Assembly: GCA_000720375.1 (NCBI GenBank)
Contig: JOAA01000014.1
Location: 124,001-188,000 of the forward strand
DNA: 64,000 nt
Direction of reading: 5' to 3'
Origin: Rhodococcus rhodnii
GTDB lineage: Bacteria > Actinomycetota > Actinomycetes > Mycobacteriales > Pseudonocardiaceae
Part shown: piece after piece, positions 24,839-32,910 of the stretch
Position numbering within the stretch: the first letter of the stretch is position 1
Layout of the letters: each line of letters begins with the position of its first letter
The notes under the pieces: generated by a model
What the model saw: the letters and a program-made list of their open reading frames with translations, nothing else
Told to the model about the DNA's origin: nothing
The model's database searches: none
Program-made: the position numbers and the translations under genes

Positions 24839-25629
24839 AGCCGTTCCCGGATCGCTTGCAATTCGGCGGCAAGGTCCGCGTCGGATGGGTAATCACCGTC
24901 GCGCTCCAGCAGGACGCCCGGTGGCTTGGTGCGTTTCACCAACTCCGCCAACAGGTCCAGTACTTCCGGCAGCACTGGATGCGTGTGCGTGTCGTGGTAC
25001 ACGCCGTTGTTTTCCTCGCCGCCCGCGACATGCACGTAGGCCACGCGCTCCAGCGGCAGTTCGTCGAGGAGCTTGACCGGATCCTGGTTCAGGTTGCGGG
25101 CGTTGGCGTACATGTTCGCAACGTCCACAAGCAACAGGCAGTCCGTGCGCTCGGTCAGCTCGCCGAGGAACTGCGCCTCGGTCAGCTCGGCATCCGGCCA
25201 CTCCAGCAGAGCCGCGATGTTCTCCAGCGCGAACGGCACATCCAGGTTCGCCTGCACGGTTTTCACGTTGGCGACAAGCACATCCAGCGCTTCCCTGGTC
25301 CGTGGCACCGGCATCAGGTGCCCGGAGTCCAAACCACCTGCCCGCACGAAGCAGACGTGATCGCTGGCCACCGGCGCGTCCAACACGTCGGCGAGCTTGG
25401 CCAGGTGCTCGACCCGTTTCAAGTCAACGGGTTCTGCACCACCAACGGACAACGACACCGCGTGTGGCAACACAGGCATGCCGCGTTCCCTCAGCAGCAC
25501 CACGGATTCCGGTAGCGCCTCCGGGTTCAGGTTCTCCGCGACGACTTCGACGAAGTCTACACCGGGCAGCCGTTCCACCGTGATGTCGATCTCCGAGCGC
25601 CAGCCGATGCCGACTCCGAGAGCGTCCAT
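24835..25629 (-). CDS. DUF692 family multinuclear non-haem iron oxidase (MNIO)
   Basis: 264 residues, TIM-barrel family. The predicted metal ligands are all present: His56 (PHAVSLSVGG), His91 (SDHVCF), Glu136 (ALENIAALL), Asp169 (VDVANMYANA), His200 (YVHVAGGEE), the DTHTHP cluster at 213-218 and Glu242 (LLERDGDYPS). Characterised relatives (MbnB, TglH, bufferin and chryseobasin enzymes) use two or three irons and oxygen to rearrange cysteine residues of ribosomal peptides. The neighbours here are three membrane proteins with Cys/Gly C-terminal tails, a small partner and a lipoprotein. The tails are the most likely substrates; no separate precursor peptide is seen. Confidence 0.92.
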   Translation of the reverse strand: MDALGVGIGWRSEIDITVERLPGVDFVEVVAENLNPEALPESVVLLRERGMPVLPHAVSLSVGGAEPVDLKRVEHLAKLADVLDAPVASDHVCFVRAGGLDSGHLMPVPRTREALDVLVANVKTVQANLDVPFALENIAALLEWPDAELTEAQFLGELTERTDCLLLVDVANMYANARNLNQDPVKLLDELPLERVAYVHVAGGEENNGVYHDTHTHPVLPEVLDLLAELVKRTKPPGVLLERDGDYPSDADLAAELQAIRERL

Positions 25630-25632
25630 TCG

Positions 25633-26358
25633 CTAATCCCCTCCCGACCCGCACCCGAGAGCACTGGACCAAGGGCTGTCCTTGTCGATCACTTTGCTTC
25701 GCAATGCCTTGGCGACGACAGGGTTAGGGTAGTTCTCGATGCCGCCCAGTGCGACCAGAGTCGCCGCGTCGGTGCCCTCGGTGGTCTTGAGCACGTAAGT
25801 CCCGGCCGTGGTCCGCTTTACCTCGTAAGGCATCCATCGTTGCGGAACCAACGCGGCAATGAGCAGTACGACAGTGACGACCAGCAGCAGTGGGTCGAAC
25901 AGGAACACGTCAAGCGTAGCGGCCACGATCAACGGTGACGCTGCCTTGAGCAGGTCGATGGGCGTGAGCCGAAGCAGCAAACCGCGCTCCACCAACGACA
26001 TCTCTACCTGCTTGACCGCATCATGGTGCTGCAGCGTGACTTTCAGCCGCTTGATCGTGGTGCCCGCCTCGGCCCTGGCGAGGATCACCCGTTCCAGTCC
26101 CGTTCGCGGCTTTGCGTTGCGATGACCGGCGATGCTGAGCACGCCCTCGCGGCCGATCCGGATCGCCTTGCGCTCCGCCAGGGCCGCGATGCTCGCCTCG
26201 ACCATCCGCTGCCAGCCGGCCTGGAGGAAGGCAACGTCCTCAATGGTCGGGTTGAGGCCGGCCAACGGTACGTCGACCGACCTCAACCGGGCTCGTAGCA
26301 CCACAGTCGCGACTGCCGCGATCACCACCACGCCGAGGTGCAACCAGAACTCTGTCAC
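25633..26358 (-). CDS. TIGR04222-like membrane protein 1
   Basis: 241 residues. An N-terminal helix (LHLGVVVIAAVATVVL) leads to the domain marker EDVAFLQAGWQRMVEASIAA, which aligns with EDVAFL/ETAFLSGG/ELACLTGG in the two upstream neighbours. Two more hydrophobic helices follow (ASPLIVAATLDVFL; LLLVVTVVLLIAALVP). The protein ends WSSALGCGSGGD, one cysteine in a short Gly/Ser tail. Its GTG abuts the TGA of the preceding gene and it lies 3 bp before the DUF692 gene. The function of the family is unknown; the tail is a candidate site for DUF692 modification. Confidence 0.85.
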   Translation of the reverse strand: MTEFWLHLGVVVIAAVATVVLRARLRSVDVPLAGLNPTIEDVAFLQAGWQRMVEASIAALAERKAIRIGREGVLSIAGHRNAKPRTGLERVILARAEAGTTIKRLKVTLQHHDAVKQVEMSLVERGLLLRLTPIDLLKAASPLIVAATLDVFLFDPLLLVVTVVLLIAALVPQRWMPYEVKRTTAGTYVLKTTEGTDAATLVALGGIENYPNPVVAKALRSKVIDKDSPWSSALGCGSGGD

Positions 26359-27243
26359 TCAGGAGCCTCCGCCACCGCAGCCTCCGCCTCCACCACCGCC
26401 GCAGCTGCTACCGCCGCCGCTTCCGACGTCACCGCCGCCGCCGAAGAAGCCGTACGTCGCAACGCTGCTCCCGGCGTACGCCGAGCCACGGCTGCGGGAC
26501 GGCCGTCCCCGCCGCGGCTCTCGGAGAAGCCGGGAGATCGTCGCGTCCGGGTAGCCCTGCATTCCGTGCCTGGCCACCGCGCTCGCCGCGGCTTCGACCG
26601 CGTTGCCCCAGTCGCCGAGGGCCTGCCTGCCGGCGCTGGTCGGTCCGGCCTTGATCTCCCGCATCGCGAACAGAGTCACGATGACGGTCAGGATCAACAG
26701 CCCGGTCAGGTAACCCACCGGGAAGCCGAGGTTGACGCCGTTGATCCACCGGGCGATGCCGATCACCAAGAGCGCGACCAACGGCAGCGCCGCGACGAAC
26801 GCCTGGCGACGGCGGCTGCCGTGGTAGTACAGGCCTTTGCCCGCGAGGGACGTGCTGATGGCCTCGTACTCGGGCAGGTTGGTCATGGACGTCAGGTGGT
26901 AGTGCAGCGGCCGTCCCTGCCGCTTGGTGATCCGGTTGACCAACCGCTCCTCCAGCACCGACTCCGGCTTGGCCGTCGTATCGCTGACGGGGTACAACAA
27001 TCCGTTGCGCTGCACGCGGATCACGTTGCGCTCCACCAGGTTCGCCAGCGCCGACTCGACGACGCGGACCCAGCCGCCCGACAGGAAGGCGGTCTCGTCG
27101 ACCGTCAGCGGCTCTTGCGATCGCCGGGCGGACGCCGACCGGATCCGCTTGCGCAGCACCAAAGTCGCGACTCCCGCGACTACAAGGCCGCCGATGTACA
27201 GCCACAGGAATTCCGGACCGGACAGGCCCCAAGGGTTCGTCAT
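26359..27243 (-). CDS. TIGR04222-like membrane protein 2 with Cys/Gly tail
   Basis: 294 residues. It has an N-terminal helix (LWLYIGGLVVAGVATLVL), the family marker VDETAFLSGGWVRVVESALA, two central helices (FVAALPLVALLVIGIARWI; VGYLTGLLILTVIVTLF), then an Arg/Ser-rich stretch and a low-complexity C-terminus ending SSCGGGGGGGCGGGGS. The last 30 residues are mostly glycine with two cysteines spaced by seven glycines. Such tails are typical of TIGR04222 proteins and are plausible targets of the downstream DUF692 oxidase. A strong hairpin (27273-27298) separates it from the first gene of the set. Confidence 0.88.
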   Translation of the reverse strand: MTNPWGLSGPEFLWLYIGGLVVAGVATLVLRKRIRSASARRSQEPLTVDETAFLSGGWVRVVESALANLVERNVIRVQRNGLLYPVSDTTAKPESVLEERLVNRITKRQGRPLHYHLTSMTNLPEYEAISTSLAGKGLYYHGSRRRQAFVAALPLVALLVIGIARWINGVNLGFPVGYLTGLLILTVIVTLFAMREIKAGPTSAGRQALGDWGNAVEAAASAVARHGMQGYPDATISRLLREPRRGRPSRSRGSAYAGSSVATYGFFGGGGDVGSGGGSSCGGGGGGGCGGGGS

Positions 27244-27272
27244 GACCCTCTCCCCTCATTTGTGTAAAGGCA

Positions 27273-27298
27273 GGCCCGGGGACGCGTGTCCCCGGGCC
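27273..27298. terminator. GC-rich hairpin between TIGR04222-like genes 3 and 2
   Basis: An 11-bp perfect stem around GCGT (GCCCGGGGAC at 27274-27283 pairs with GTCCCCGGGC at 27288-27297). It lacks a good T-tract on the minus strand. It could be a partial terminator or RNA-processing site that changes the ratio of the first gene to the rest of the operon. Confidence 0.55.
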
Positions 27299-27314
27299 CG
27301 CCCACCTCCCCCTT

Positions 27315-28100
27315 TTACCCCTTGCAGTTGCCTTCCGTGCTGCAACCGCTCATACCCCCGGATGCGACACCCCTCCGGCCCGTCAGTGCGTCCCGGATCA
27401 TCTGGTCGGGGTGCCTGGTGAACCCACCTGCCGCCACCAGCTCGGCCGGTGCGGTCACCGAGGCACTCCCGACCGCATTCGCCCCCTTGAACGTTCTCGG
27501 GCAGATCGCCTGCCGGTACATGGCGTAACCGATCACCCCGCTGCCGATCAGCAACGCCGTCAACCATGCGACAGGCCTGTCGTTGGCGGCCCCCTCAAGC
27601 CACCGCAAGGCCCCGACCGAGAACACGACGACCACCGGGACCAAGCTGATCACCTTGCGGCGCTTGGCCAGTTCGTCGTCCACCAGATATCCCGCGCCCA
27701 CCAGGCGAGCGACCACTTCGTCGACAGCGTCGGACTCCGCCAGCCTGCGTGTGAGAATCGAAATCGACCTGCGCCCGTGCCTGCTCACGTCGGCGACGAC
27801 GGTGCGCTCGACCGGGTCGCCCCCGCCGGACCTGCCCACCAGCTGCAGGTAACCGTCGCGGGACGCGCGCAGCTGGCCGGTGTCGACCAGCTGCGCGACC
27901 GCGGCCTCAACCACTCGCCGCGGACCCCCGGTCAGGCATGCCAGCTCCTGCGCCGACAGTGCCTGAATGGGTGCGGTTGTGGAAGCCGCACCCGAACGAG
28001 TGAGAATGCGAACGGCGAACCCGAACAGCAAAGCGATCGAAAACCCGAGCAGATAAATACCGTTGAACGTCGGCTCGGGTATTCCCCAAGTGTCTTCCAT
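27315..28100 (-). CDS. TIGR04222-like membrane protein 3, first gene of the DUF692 operon
   Basis: 261 residues. It has an N-terminal helix (FNGIYLLGFSIALLFGFAV), the family marker ELACLTGGPRRVVEAAVAQL, and two central hydrophobic segments (ISLVPVVVVFSVGALRWL; WLTALLIGSGVIGYAMY). The C-terminus reads GGMSGCSTEGNCKG, again a short Gly-containing tail with two cysteines. The ATG follows GGAGAGAGGGGGAAGATC. It is 71 bp upstream of gene 2, with a hairpin between, and 117 bp downstream of msrB on the same strand, so a promoter in 28101-28217 is likely although I see no convincing hexamers. Confidence 0.85.
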   Translation of the reverse strand: MEDTWGIPEPTFNGIYLLGFSIALLFGFAVRILTRSGAASTTAPIQALSAQELACLTGGPRRVVEAAVAQLVDTGQLRASRDGYLQLVGRSGGGDPVERTVVADVSRHGRRSISILTRRLAESDAVDEVVARLVGAGYLVDDELAKRRKVISLVPVVVVFSVGALRWLEGAANDRPVAWLTALLIGSGVIGYAMYRQAICPRTFKGANAVGSASVTAPAELVAAGGFTRHPDQMIRDALTGRRGVASGGMSGCSTEGNCKG

Positions 28101-28217
28101 GATCTTCCCCCTCTCTCCTGCGAGAGCCGGAAATCAAGTGGAGACACCACTTTCTTCGTACCGGGGGGCACCCGGCAAGACACCTTGACTAAGATTTAGG
28201 GTTGTGTTGGGGGTAAC

Positions 28218-28664
28218 TTAGGATTGCTGGTCGGCGGCGTCATCGGGCCGCAACGTCAGCGAGATGCTGTTGATGCAGTAGCGCTGGTCAGTCGGGGTGG
28301 GATAGCCCTCGCCCTCGAACACGTGGCCAAGGTGGCTGTGGCACGTCGCACACAGGACCTCGACCCGGACCATGCCCAATGTCCGGTCCTCGCGGAGAAT
28401 AACGGCGTCACCGGCAAGTGGTGAGAAGAACGACGGCCACCCGCAATGCGAGTCGAATTTCGTCGAACTGCGGAACAGTTCCGCACCACACGCCCGGCAC
28501 GCGTACACACCGATCGTCTTCGTATCGGTGTATTCACCGGTGAAAGCGCGCTCGGTGCCCGCCTGGCGGAGTACCGCGTACTCCTCGGCGGTCAGCTGCT
28601 CCCGCCACTCCTGGTCGGACTTGACCACGCGCGGAGTGACACCGGTAACGGGCTTCATGGACAC
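28218..28664 (-). CDS. msrB: Peptide-methionine (R)-S-oxide reductase
   Basis: 148 residues. It reduces methionine-R-sulfoxide in proteins. Zinc is held by Cys56/Cys59 (CRAC) and Cys105/Cys108 (CATC); the catalytic cysteine is Cys130 in RYCINS. HCGWPSF and SHLGHVF are family signatures. The GTG start directly follows the stop of the upstream small membrane protein; an ATG two codons later is equally possible, both near GGAGG. It lies in a hisS - membrane protein - msrB run on the minus strand. Confidence 0.96.
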   Translation of the reverse strand: MSMKPVTGVTPRVVKSDQEWREQLTAEEYAVLRQAGTERAFTGEYTDTKTIGVYACRACGAELFRSSTKFDSHCGWPSFFSPLAGDAVILREDRTLGMVRVEVLCATCHSHLGHVFEGEGYPTPTDQRYCINSISLTLRPDDAADQQS

Positions 28665-28970
28665 CTAGCCTCCGAAGCTGGTCAGGATGAACACCAGTGA
28701 GTCCCACACCGCGACGCCCACCCCGATCAGGATCAACCCGATGAAGAACAGGGCAAGCATCCGGTAGTGGCCACCGAGGCGGTTCGCCGAGTCCGCGAAG
28801 TCCGAGATCCCGCCGAGATATCCCTCGACGGTGTACCCCGACCGGCTGGTCTCGATCCGGTCGAGATGGGCCGCGAACGCCTTCACCTCAGGGTCATGAG
28901 GATCAAGGCCTTCAAGGTCCTCGCGAAACCGCTGTGACGCGGGCTCATCAGGGGACGCGTTCACTGCCAT
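28665..28970 (-). CDS. Small single-pass membrane protein
   Basis: 101 residues. A charged N-terminal half (REDLEGLDPHDPEVKAFAAH) and a conserved-looking GYLGGISDFADSANRLGGH precede one or two C-terminal hydrophobic stretches (ALFFIGLILIGVGVAVW, then LVFIL). I do not recognise the family. It is tightly placed between hisS (17 bp) and msrB (0 bp), so it is cotranscribed. Confidence 0.75.
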   Translation of the reverse strand: MAVNASPDEPASQRFREDLEGLDPHDPEVKAFAAHLDRIETSRSGYTVEGYLGGISDFADSANRLGGHYRMLALFFIGLILIGVGVAVWDSLVFILTSFGG

Positions 28971-28987
28971 GTCAACACCGTAGCCGG

Positions 28988-30256
28988 TCAGCTTGATTCC
29001 CGGCTGCCCAAACCGCGCTCATCGGCCACCTCGCCGGACCGGACGTGGACGAAAGAGGTGTATCCCCATTCCTCCAACCTGCCCAGCTGCGTACCGAACT
29101 TGCCGCGCCGCTTGATCGTGGTGACCTGGCGTCCCTCGGCCCGCAGCCGCCGCGCCACGGCCAGCACCTCCGCGGGGGTGGCATCGGCTTCGTGCAACAC
29201 CGCGACGGCGTCCGTACGCGGAGCGTTGCCGAGCAGGTTCACGATCCGCTCGAAACCGATAGAGAACCCACAGGCGGGGACGTCCTTGCCGAGCGACCGG
29301 CCGATCAGCTTGTCGTAGCGGCCGCCGCCGGCCACCGACGCGCTCGTGCCCGGGTGGCTGATCTCGAAGATCTGCCCGGTGTAGTACCCCATGCCGCGGA
29401 CCAGCGTCGGGTCGAACTCCCAACCCAGCTCACGGGTCTTGGCCAGCTCGGCCAGTGCCGTCGTGGTCGCCGCGAGGTCCTGGGCGACGTTCTCCGCCAG
29501 GTTCGGCACGGCGTCGGTCAGCTGGTCGGCCAGCTTGGCCGGATCGAGGCCCTGCAACGCGGTTATCGCCGTCTGCACGCCGTCGACCTGGGCATCGGTG
29601 AACCCGGCGCGCTCGGTCAGCTCCTTGCGCACCCCGTCCCAGCCGATCTTGTCCAGCTTGTCCAGCGTGATGAAGAAGGATCCCTGCGCCTCCGGGGCGA
29701 CACCCGCGCCCTCAGCCAGCGCGGACAGGAACCGCCGGTCGGACAGCCGGACGGTCGTACCGGGCAGGCCCGCGGCCTCCAGAGCGTCGGTCGTGGCTTC
29801 GATCAGCTCGGCCTCGGCGAGTACGGACTCCTCGCCGATCAGGTCGATGTCGCACTGGTTGAACTGGCGGTAGCGGTCCTTCTGCGGCTTCTCCGCGCGC
29901 CACACCGGGCCGAACTGGAAGGAGCGGAAGGGAACCGGCAGTGTGGCGTGGTTGTTGCCGTAGAAGCGGGTCAGCGGGACCGTGAGGTCGAACCGCAGGC
30001 CGAGGTCGGCCAGTTCGTCCAGGCTGTCCGGGACCTCGGTCAGGCCACGGCGGAGGATCTTGTAGATCAGCTTCTCGTTCTCGCCGCCCTGCCCGCCGGT
30101 CAGCCGCTCGATGTTCTCGATCGCCGGGGTCTCGATGCGCTGGTAGCCGTACCGGTGATAGACCTCGGTGATCCGGGCCAGGACATGGTCGCGCACGGCG
30201 ACGGTCGCGGGCAGCAGGTCACGAGTGCCCCTGGCGGGGCTGTTGTCCATCTTCAC
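28988..30256 (-). CDS. hisS: Histidyl-tRNA synthetase, divergent clade
   Basis: 422 residues, class II synthetase. Motif 2 lies around RSFQFGPVWRAEKPQKDRYR, the histidine-binding motif A is VRGMGYYTGQIFEI, and GGGRYDKLIG with SIGFERI forms motif 3. A C-terminal anticodon-binding domain follows (AVAVLHEADATPAEVLAVAR). The sequence differs clearly from the canonical actinobacterial HisS (MVRGLDYYTKTAFE type), so it may be a second paralogue. The GTG start has GAGGA upstream. It heads the small operon with the membrane protein and msrB. Confidence 0.93.
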   Translation of the reverse strand: MKMDNSPARGTRDLLPATVAVRDHVLARITEVYHRYGYQRIETPAIENIERLTGGQGGENEKLIYKILRRGLTEVPDSLDELADLGLRFDLTVPLTRFYGNNHATLPVPFRSFQFGPVWRAEKPQKDRYRQFNQCDIDLIGEESVLAEAELIEATTDALEAAGLPGTTVRLSDRRFLSALAEGAGVAPEAQGSFFITLDKLDKIGWDGVRKELTERAGFTDAQVDGVQTAITALQGLDPAKLADQLTDAVPNLAENVAQDLAATTTALAELAKTRELGWEFDPTLVRGMGYYTGQIFEISHPGTSASVAGGGRYDKLIGRSLGKDVPACGFSIGFERIVNLLGNAPRTDAVAVLHEADATPAEVLAVARRLRAEGRQVTTIKRRGKFGTQLGRLEEWGYTSFVHVRSGEVADERGLGSRESS

Positions 30257-30331
30257 CGGTGGTCCTCATCTCGGATTGGTCCTCTAAAACTACCGGGCGC
30301 ATGCGACCTGTTTTACGCCTAGGGTTGCCGC

Positions 30332-31336
30332 ATGGCTTCGAAGGCGATCGAGCTGACAGTCGGCGAACGGACCGTGCGCGTGTCCAATCCGGACAAGGTC
30401 TATTTCCCGGAACGCGGGATCACCAAGCGCCAGGTCGTCGAGTACTACATCTCGGTGGCCGAACCGTTGCTGAAAGTGTTGCGGGACAGGCCGACAACCC
30501 TGAAACGTTACGTCGACGGCGTGACCGGGGAGGCGTTCTACCAGAAGCGCGTACCCAAGGGCGCGCCTTCCTGGGTGGAGACGGCGACGATCAAATTCCC
30601 GTCCGGCCGGGCGGCCGACGAGGTGTGCCCGACGGAGATCGCGGTGATCCCGTGGGCCTCGAACCTGGGGACGTTCGATTTCCACCCGTGGCCGGTGCGC
30701 CGCCCCGATGTGGACCATCCCGACGAGTTGCGCGTCGACTTGGACCCGCAGCCGGGCACGGACTTCGCCGACGCCGTGAAGGTCGCCGGAGTGTTGCGGG
30801 AAGTGTTGGCGGACAACGGGTTGACCGGATATCCGAAGACTTCGGGCGGGCGCGGCATCCACGTGCTGGTCCGGATCCGGCCCGCGTGGGACTTCATCGA
30901 CGTGCGGCACGCCGTGATCGGCCTGGCCCGTGAGGTCGAACGCCGGATTCCTTCGCTGGCAACGACCGCGTGGTGGAAGGAGGAACGCGGCGAGCGCGTG
31001 TTCCTCGACTTCAACCAGGCGGCTCGGGACCGGACGATCGCGTCGGCGTGGTCGGTGCGCGGTACTCCACGTGCGACCGTCTCGATGCCGCTGACGTGGG
31101 ATCAATTGTCCGATGTGGATCCGGACGACTTCGACGTCTTCACTGTGCCTGATCTGCTTGCCGCGCAGGGCGATGCGCACGCGGACGTCGACTCGGAGGT
31201 GTTCGGGATCGAGTCGTTGCTCGAGCTTTATTCAAGCGATCCGCGTGGTGAGATGCCTTATCCGCCGGACTACCCGAAGATGCCGGGCGAGCCGAAGCGC
31301 GTGCAGCCATCGCGGGCCCGCCCGGACACCGACTGA
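30332..31336 (+). CDS. LigD-type NHEJ polymerase domain protein
   Basis: 334 residues. This is the stand-alone archaeo-eukaryotic primase/polymerase (PolDom) module of LigD: KVYFPERGITKRQVVEYY at the start, metal-binding Asp136 and Asp138 in RVDLDPQPG, and SGGRGIHVLV plus FLDFNQ as further active-site segments. In non-homologous end joining it adds NTPs or dNTPs to broken ends with Ku and a ligase. No ligase or nuclease domain is fused. A separate ATP-dependent ligase lies at 42.0-43.1 kb; Ku is not in the window. It is divergent from hisS. Confidence 0.9.
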   Translation: MASKAIELTVGERTVRVSNPDKVYFPERGITKRQVVEYYISVAEPLLKVLRDRPTTLKRYVDGVTGEAFYQKRVPKGAPSWVETATIKFPSGRAADEVCPTEIAVIPWASNLGTFDFHPWPVRRPDVDHPDELRVDLDPQPGTDFADAVKVAGVLREVLADNGLTGYPKTSGGRGIHVLVRIRPAWDFIDVRHAVIGLAREVERRIPSLATTAWWKEERGERVFLDFNQAARDRTIASAWSVRGTPRATVSMPLTWDQLSDVDPDDFDVFTVPDLLAAQGDAHADVDSEVFGIESLLELYSSDPRGEMPYPPDYPKMPGEPKRVQPSRARPDTD

Positions 31337-31351
31337 CTGGGCGTTCTGCGT

Positions 31352-31621
31352 TCACCCGGGTAGGGCGCCGACCGTATCCCGGATCTGCGTACCGAGCCCG
31401 CTCGCTTCTTGCCGTGCGCAGTGCGCGCAGCAGAAGAACCGGCCCTCCACTTCCACGCCGTGCCCGAGGATCCGGCATTCGCAGTGTTCGCACCGCGGCG
31501 CCAGCTTCTGGATCGCGCACTCGAAACTGTCGAACGTGTAGACGTCGCCGGTGACGGTCCGGACCTCGAACGCCATCCAGTACTCGTTGCCGCAGACGTC
31601 GCACTTCGCCAAATCATGCAT
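31352..31621 (-). CDS. Small Cys-rich metallothionein/zinc-ribbon-like protein
   Basis: 89 residues with eleven cysteines and histidines in pairs: KCDVCG, FECAIQKLAPRCEHCECRI, and FFCCAHCAR. The pattern FDSFECAI...LAP.C.HC.C...GHG...CCAHCAR resembles actinobacterial metallothionein-like proteins; zinc binding is likely. It is convergent with the LigD-like gene, 15 bp apart. Confidence 0.75.
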   Translation of the reverse strand: MHDLAKCDVCGNEYWMAFEVRTVTGDVYTFDSFECAIQKLAPRCEHCECRILGHGVEVEGRFFCCAHCARQEASGLGTQIRDTVGALPG

Positions 31622-31718
31622 GGCCTGAGCGTGCGCGCTGGGTCCGGCATCGGCAACTCGAGACCCCGTACGGGCGAGCAGGCGATCAGTGAACCAATTT
31701 CAGCCGCAAAATAAGAAA

Positions 31719-31746
31719 TTGTATATACCGTCGCACTTTATATTGT
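31719..31746 (+). promoter_or_regulatory. AT-rich promoter candidate of the first orphan binding protein
   Basis: TTGTAT (31719-31724), a 16-bp spacer and TATTGT (31741-31746), in an AT-rich island (31700-31770) unusual for this genome. It lies 133 bp before the start, leaving a long 5' leader. The 31622-31878 interval holds nothing else I can support. Confidence 0.4.
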
Positions 31747-31878
31747 AGATGGTGTGATCTTCGGAAAATGTCGGGTACTGCATTTGGCGGCTTTCATTGC
31801 AAACGTGTGCCGCTACTCTTCGGCGCTACTTGAACGATGCCGTGCTGCGCTGATGAATCATTGAGAGGACAACTTCAC

Positions 31879-32868
31879 ATGCGTCGGAAACGACTGGCCG
31901 TGGCTGGCATGGCAATGGCCTTGGCGGCGGCTACAGGGGGCTGCGACGCGCTCGGTGAATCCGCTGCGCCGTCGCCGGGCACAACGGGTGGTGGCCTGGA
32001 GAAAACCACTGTCAAGGTCGCCGAACTCAAGATCATCGACGCCGCGCCGATCCACCTCGCCATCGACAACGGGCATTTCAGGGCCGAAGGCCTGAACGTC
32101 GAGCTGAGCATGGGTGGAAAAGGCTCGGTGAACATCGACAACGTCATCGGTGGCACGATCGACATCGGCCTCAGCAGTTATCCGCCCGCGATCATGCCGG
32201 TGGCCAAGAAAGTGGCCGAGTTGAAGGTGGTCACGGACGCGATCACGACGACCGAGAACCTCTTCCTGCTGGTGGTCAAGAAGGACGGCCCGATCAAGTC
32301 CATCGGGGATCTGACCGGCCGGAAGATCGCGGTCAGCTCGCAGGGCGGGATCGGCGAGCTCGCGCTGCGCACCCAATTGAAGATCAACGGCGTCGAGATC
32401 ACCAAGGAGCAGTACATCTCGATGCCGTTCGCGGACATGCCCAACGCGCTCAAGAACGACAACGTGCACGCGGCGATCATGAACGAGCCGTTCCTGACCC
32501 AGACGTTGCAGAACGAGGGCGTGACCAAACTTCTGTCGCCGTTCAGCGGGTCCACGGCGAATTTCCCGACGTCCGGGTGGATCACGTCGAAGAAGTTCGT
32601 CGACGAGAACCCGAAGACGGTCGCGGCGTTCCAGCGCGCCATGGCCAAGGGCGTCGCCGACGCCCAACAGCGCGGCGTGGTCGAGGGCGCGGTGACGAAA
32701 TACGTTGGCGTGCCGCCGAACGTGGCCTCGCTGATGACGTTGCCGACCTTCCCGTCCAGCACGGACGCCACCCGGTTCCAGCGTGTGGTCGACCTGATGG
32801 TGGAGACCGGCGAGCTCAAACCGGACCAGCGGATCGACATGCGCACGATGGTGATCGACCAGAAATAA
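31879..32868 (+). CDS. Orphan SsuA/TauA/NMT1-like solute-binding lipoprotein 1
   Basis: 329 residues from ATG at 31879, with AGAGGA upstream. A lipoprotein signal ends at the lipobox ATGGC. The mature protein has the periplasmic-binding-protein II fold of sulfonate/taurine/thiamine-precursor receptors: AAPIHLAIDNGHFRAEGLNV at the start, GTIDIGLSSYPPAI, and DLTGRKIAVSSQGGIGELAL. No permease or ATPase gene lies nearby, so it either shares a transporter elsewhere or acts as a sensor. A related protein is encoded at 45275-46285, also alone. A hairpin terminator follows the stop. Confidence 0.88.
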   Translation: MRRKRLAVAGMAMALAAATGGCDALGESAAPSPGTTGGGLEKTTVKVAELKIIDAAPIHLAIDNGHFRAEGLNVELSMGGKGSVNIDNVIGGTIDIGLSSYPPAIMPVAKKVAELKVVTDAITTTENLFLLVVKKDGPIKSIGDLTGRKIAVSSQGGIGELALRTQLKINGVEITKEQYISMPFADMPNALKNDNVHAAIMNEPFLTQTLQNEGVTKLLSPFSGSTANFPTSGWITSKKFVDENPKTVAAFQRAMAKGVADAQQRGVVEGAVTKYVGVPPNVASLMTLPTFPSSTDATRFQRVVDLMVETGELKPDQRIDMRTMVIDQK

Positions 32869-32876
32869 CGTTGGGG

Positions 32877-32903
32877 GCCGGGGAGATCGCGCCTCTCCCC
32901 GGC
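32877..32903. terminator. Bidirectional terminator hairpin
   Basis: Perfect 10-bp stem (GCCGGGGAGA / TCTCCCCGGC) with a 7-base loop, between the convergent binding-protein and methyltransferase genes. Confidence 0.75.
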
Positions 32904-32910
32904 GTTCTGG

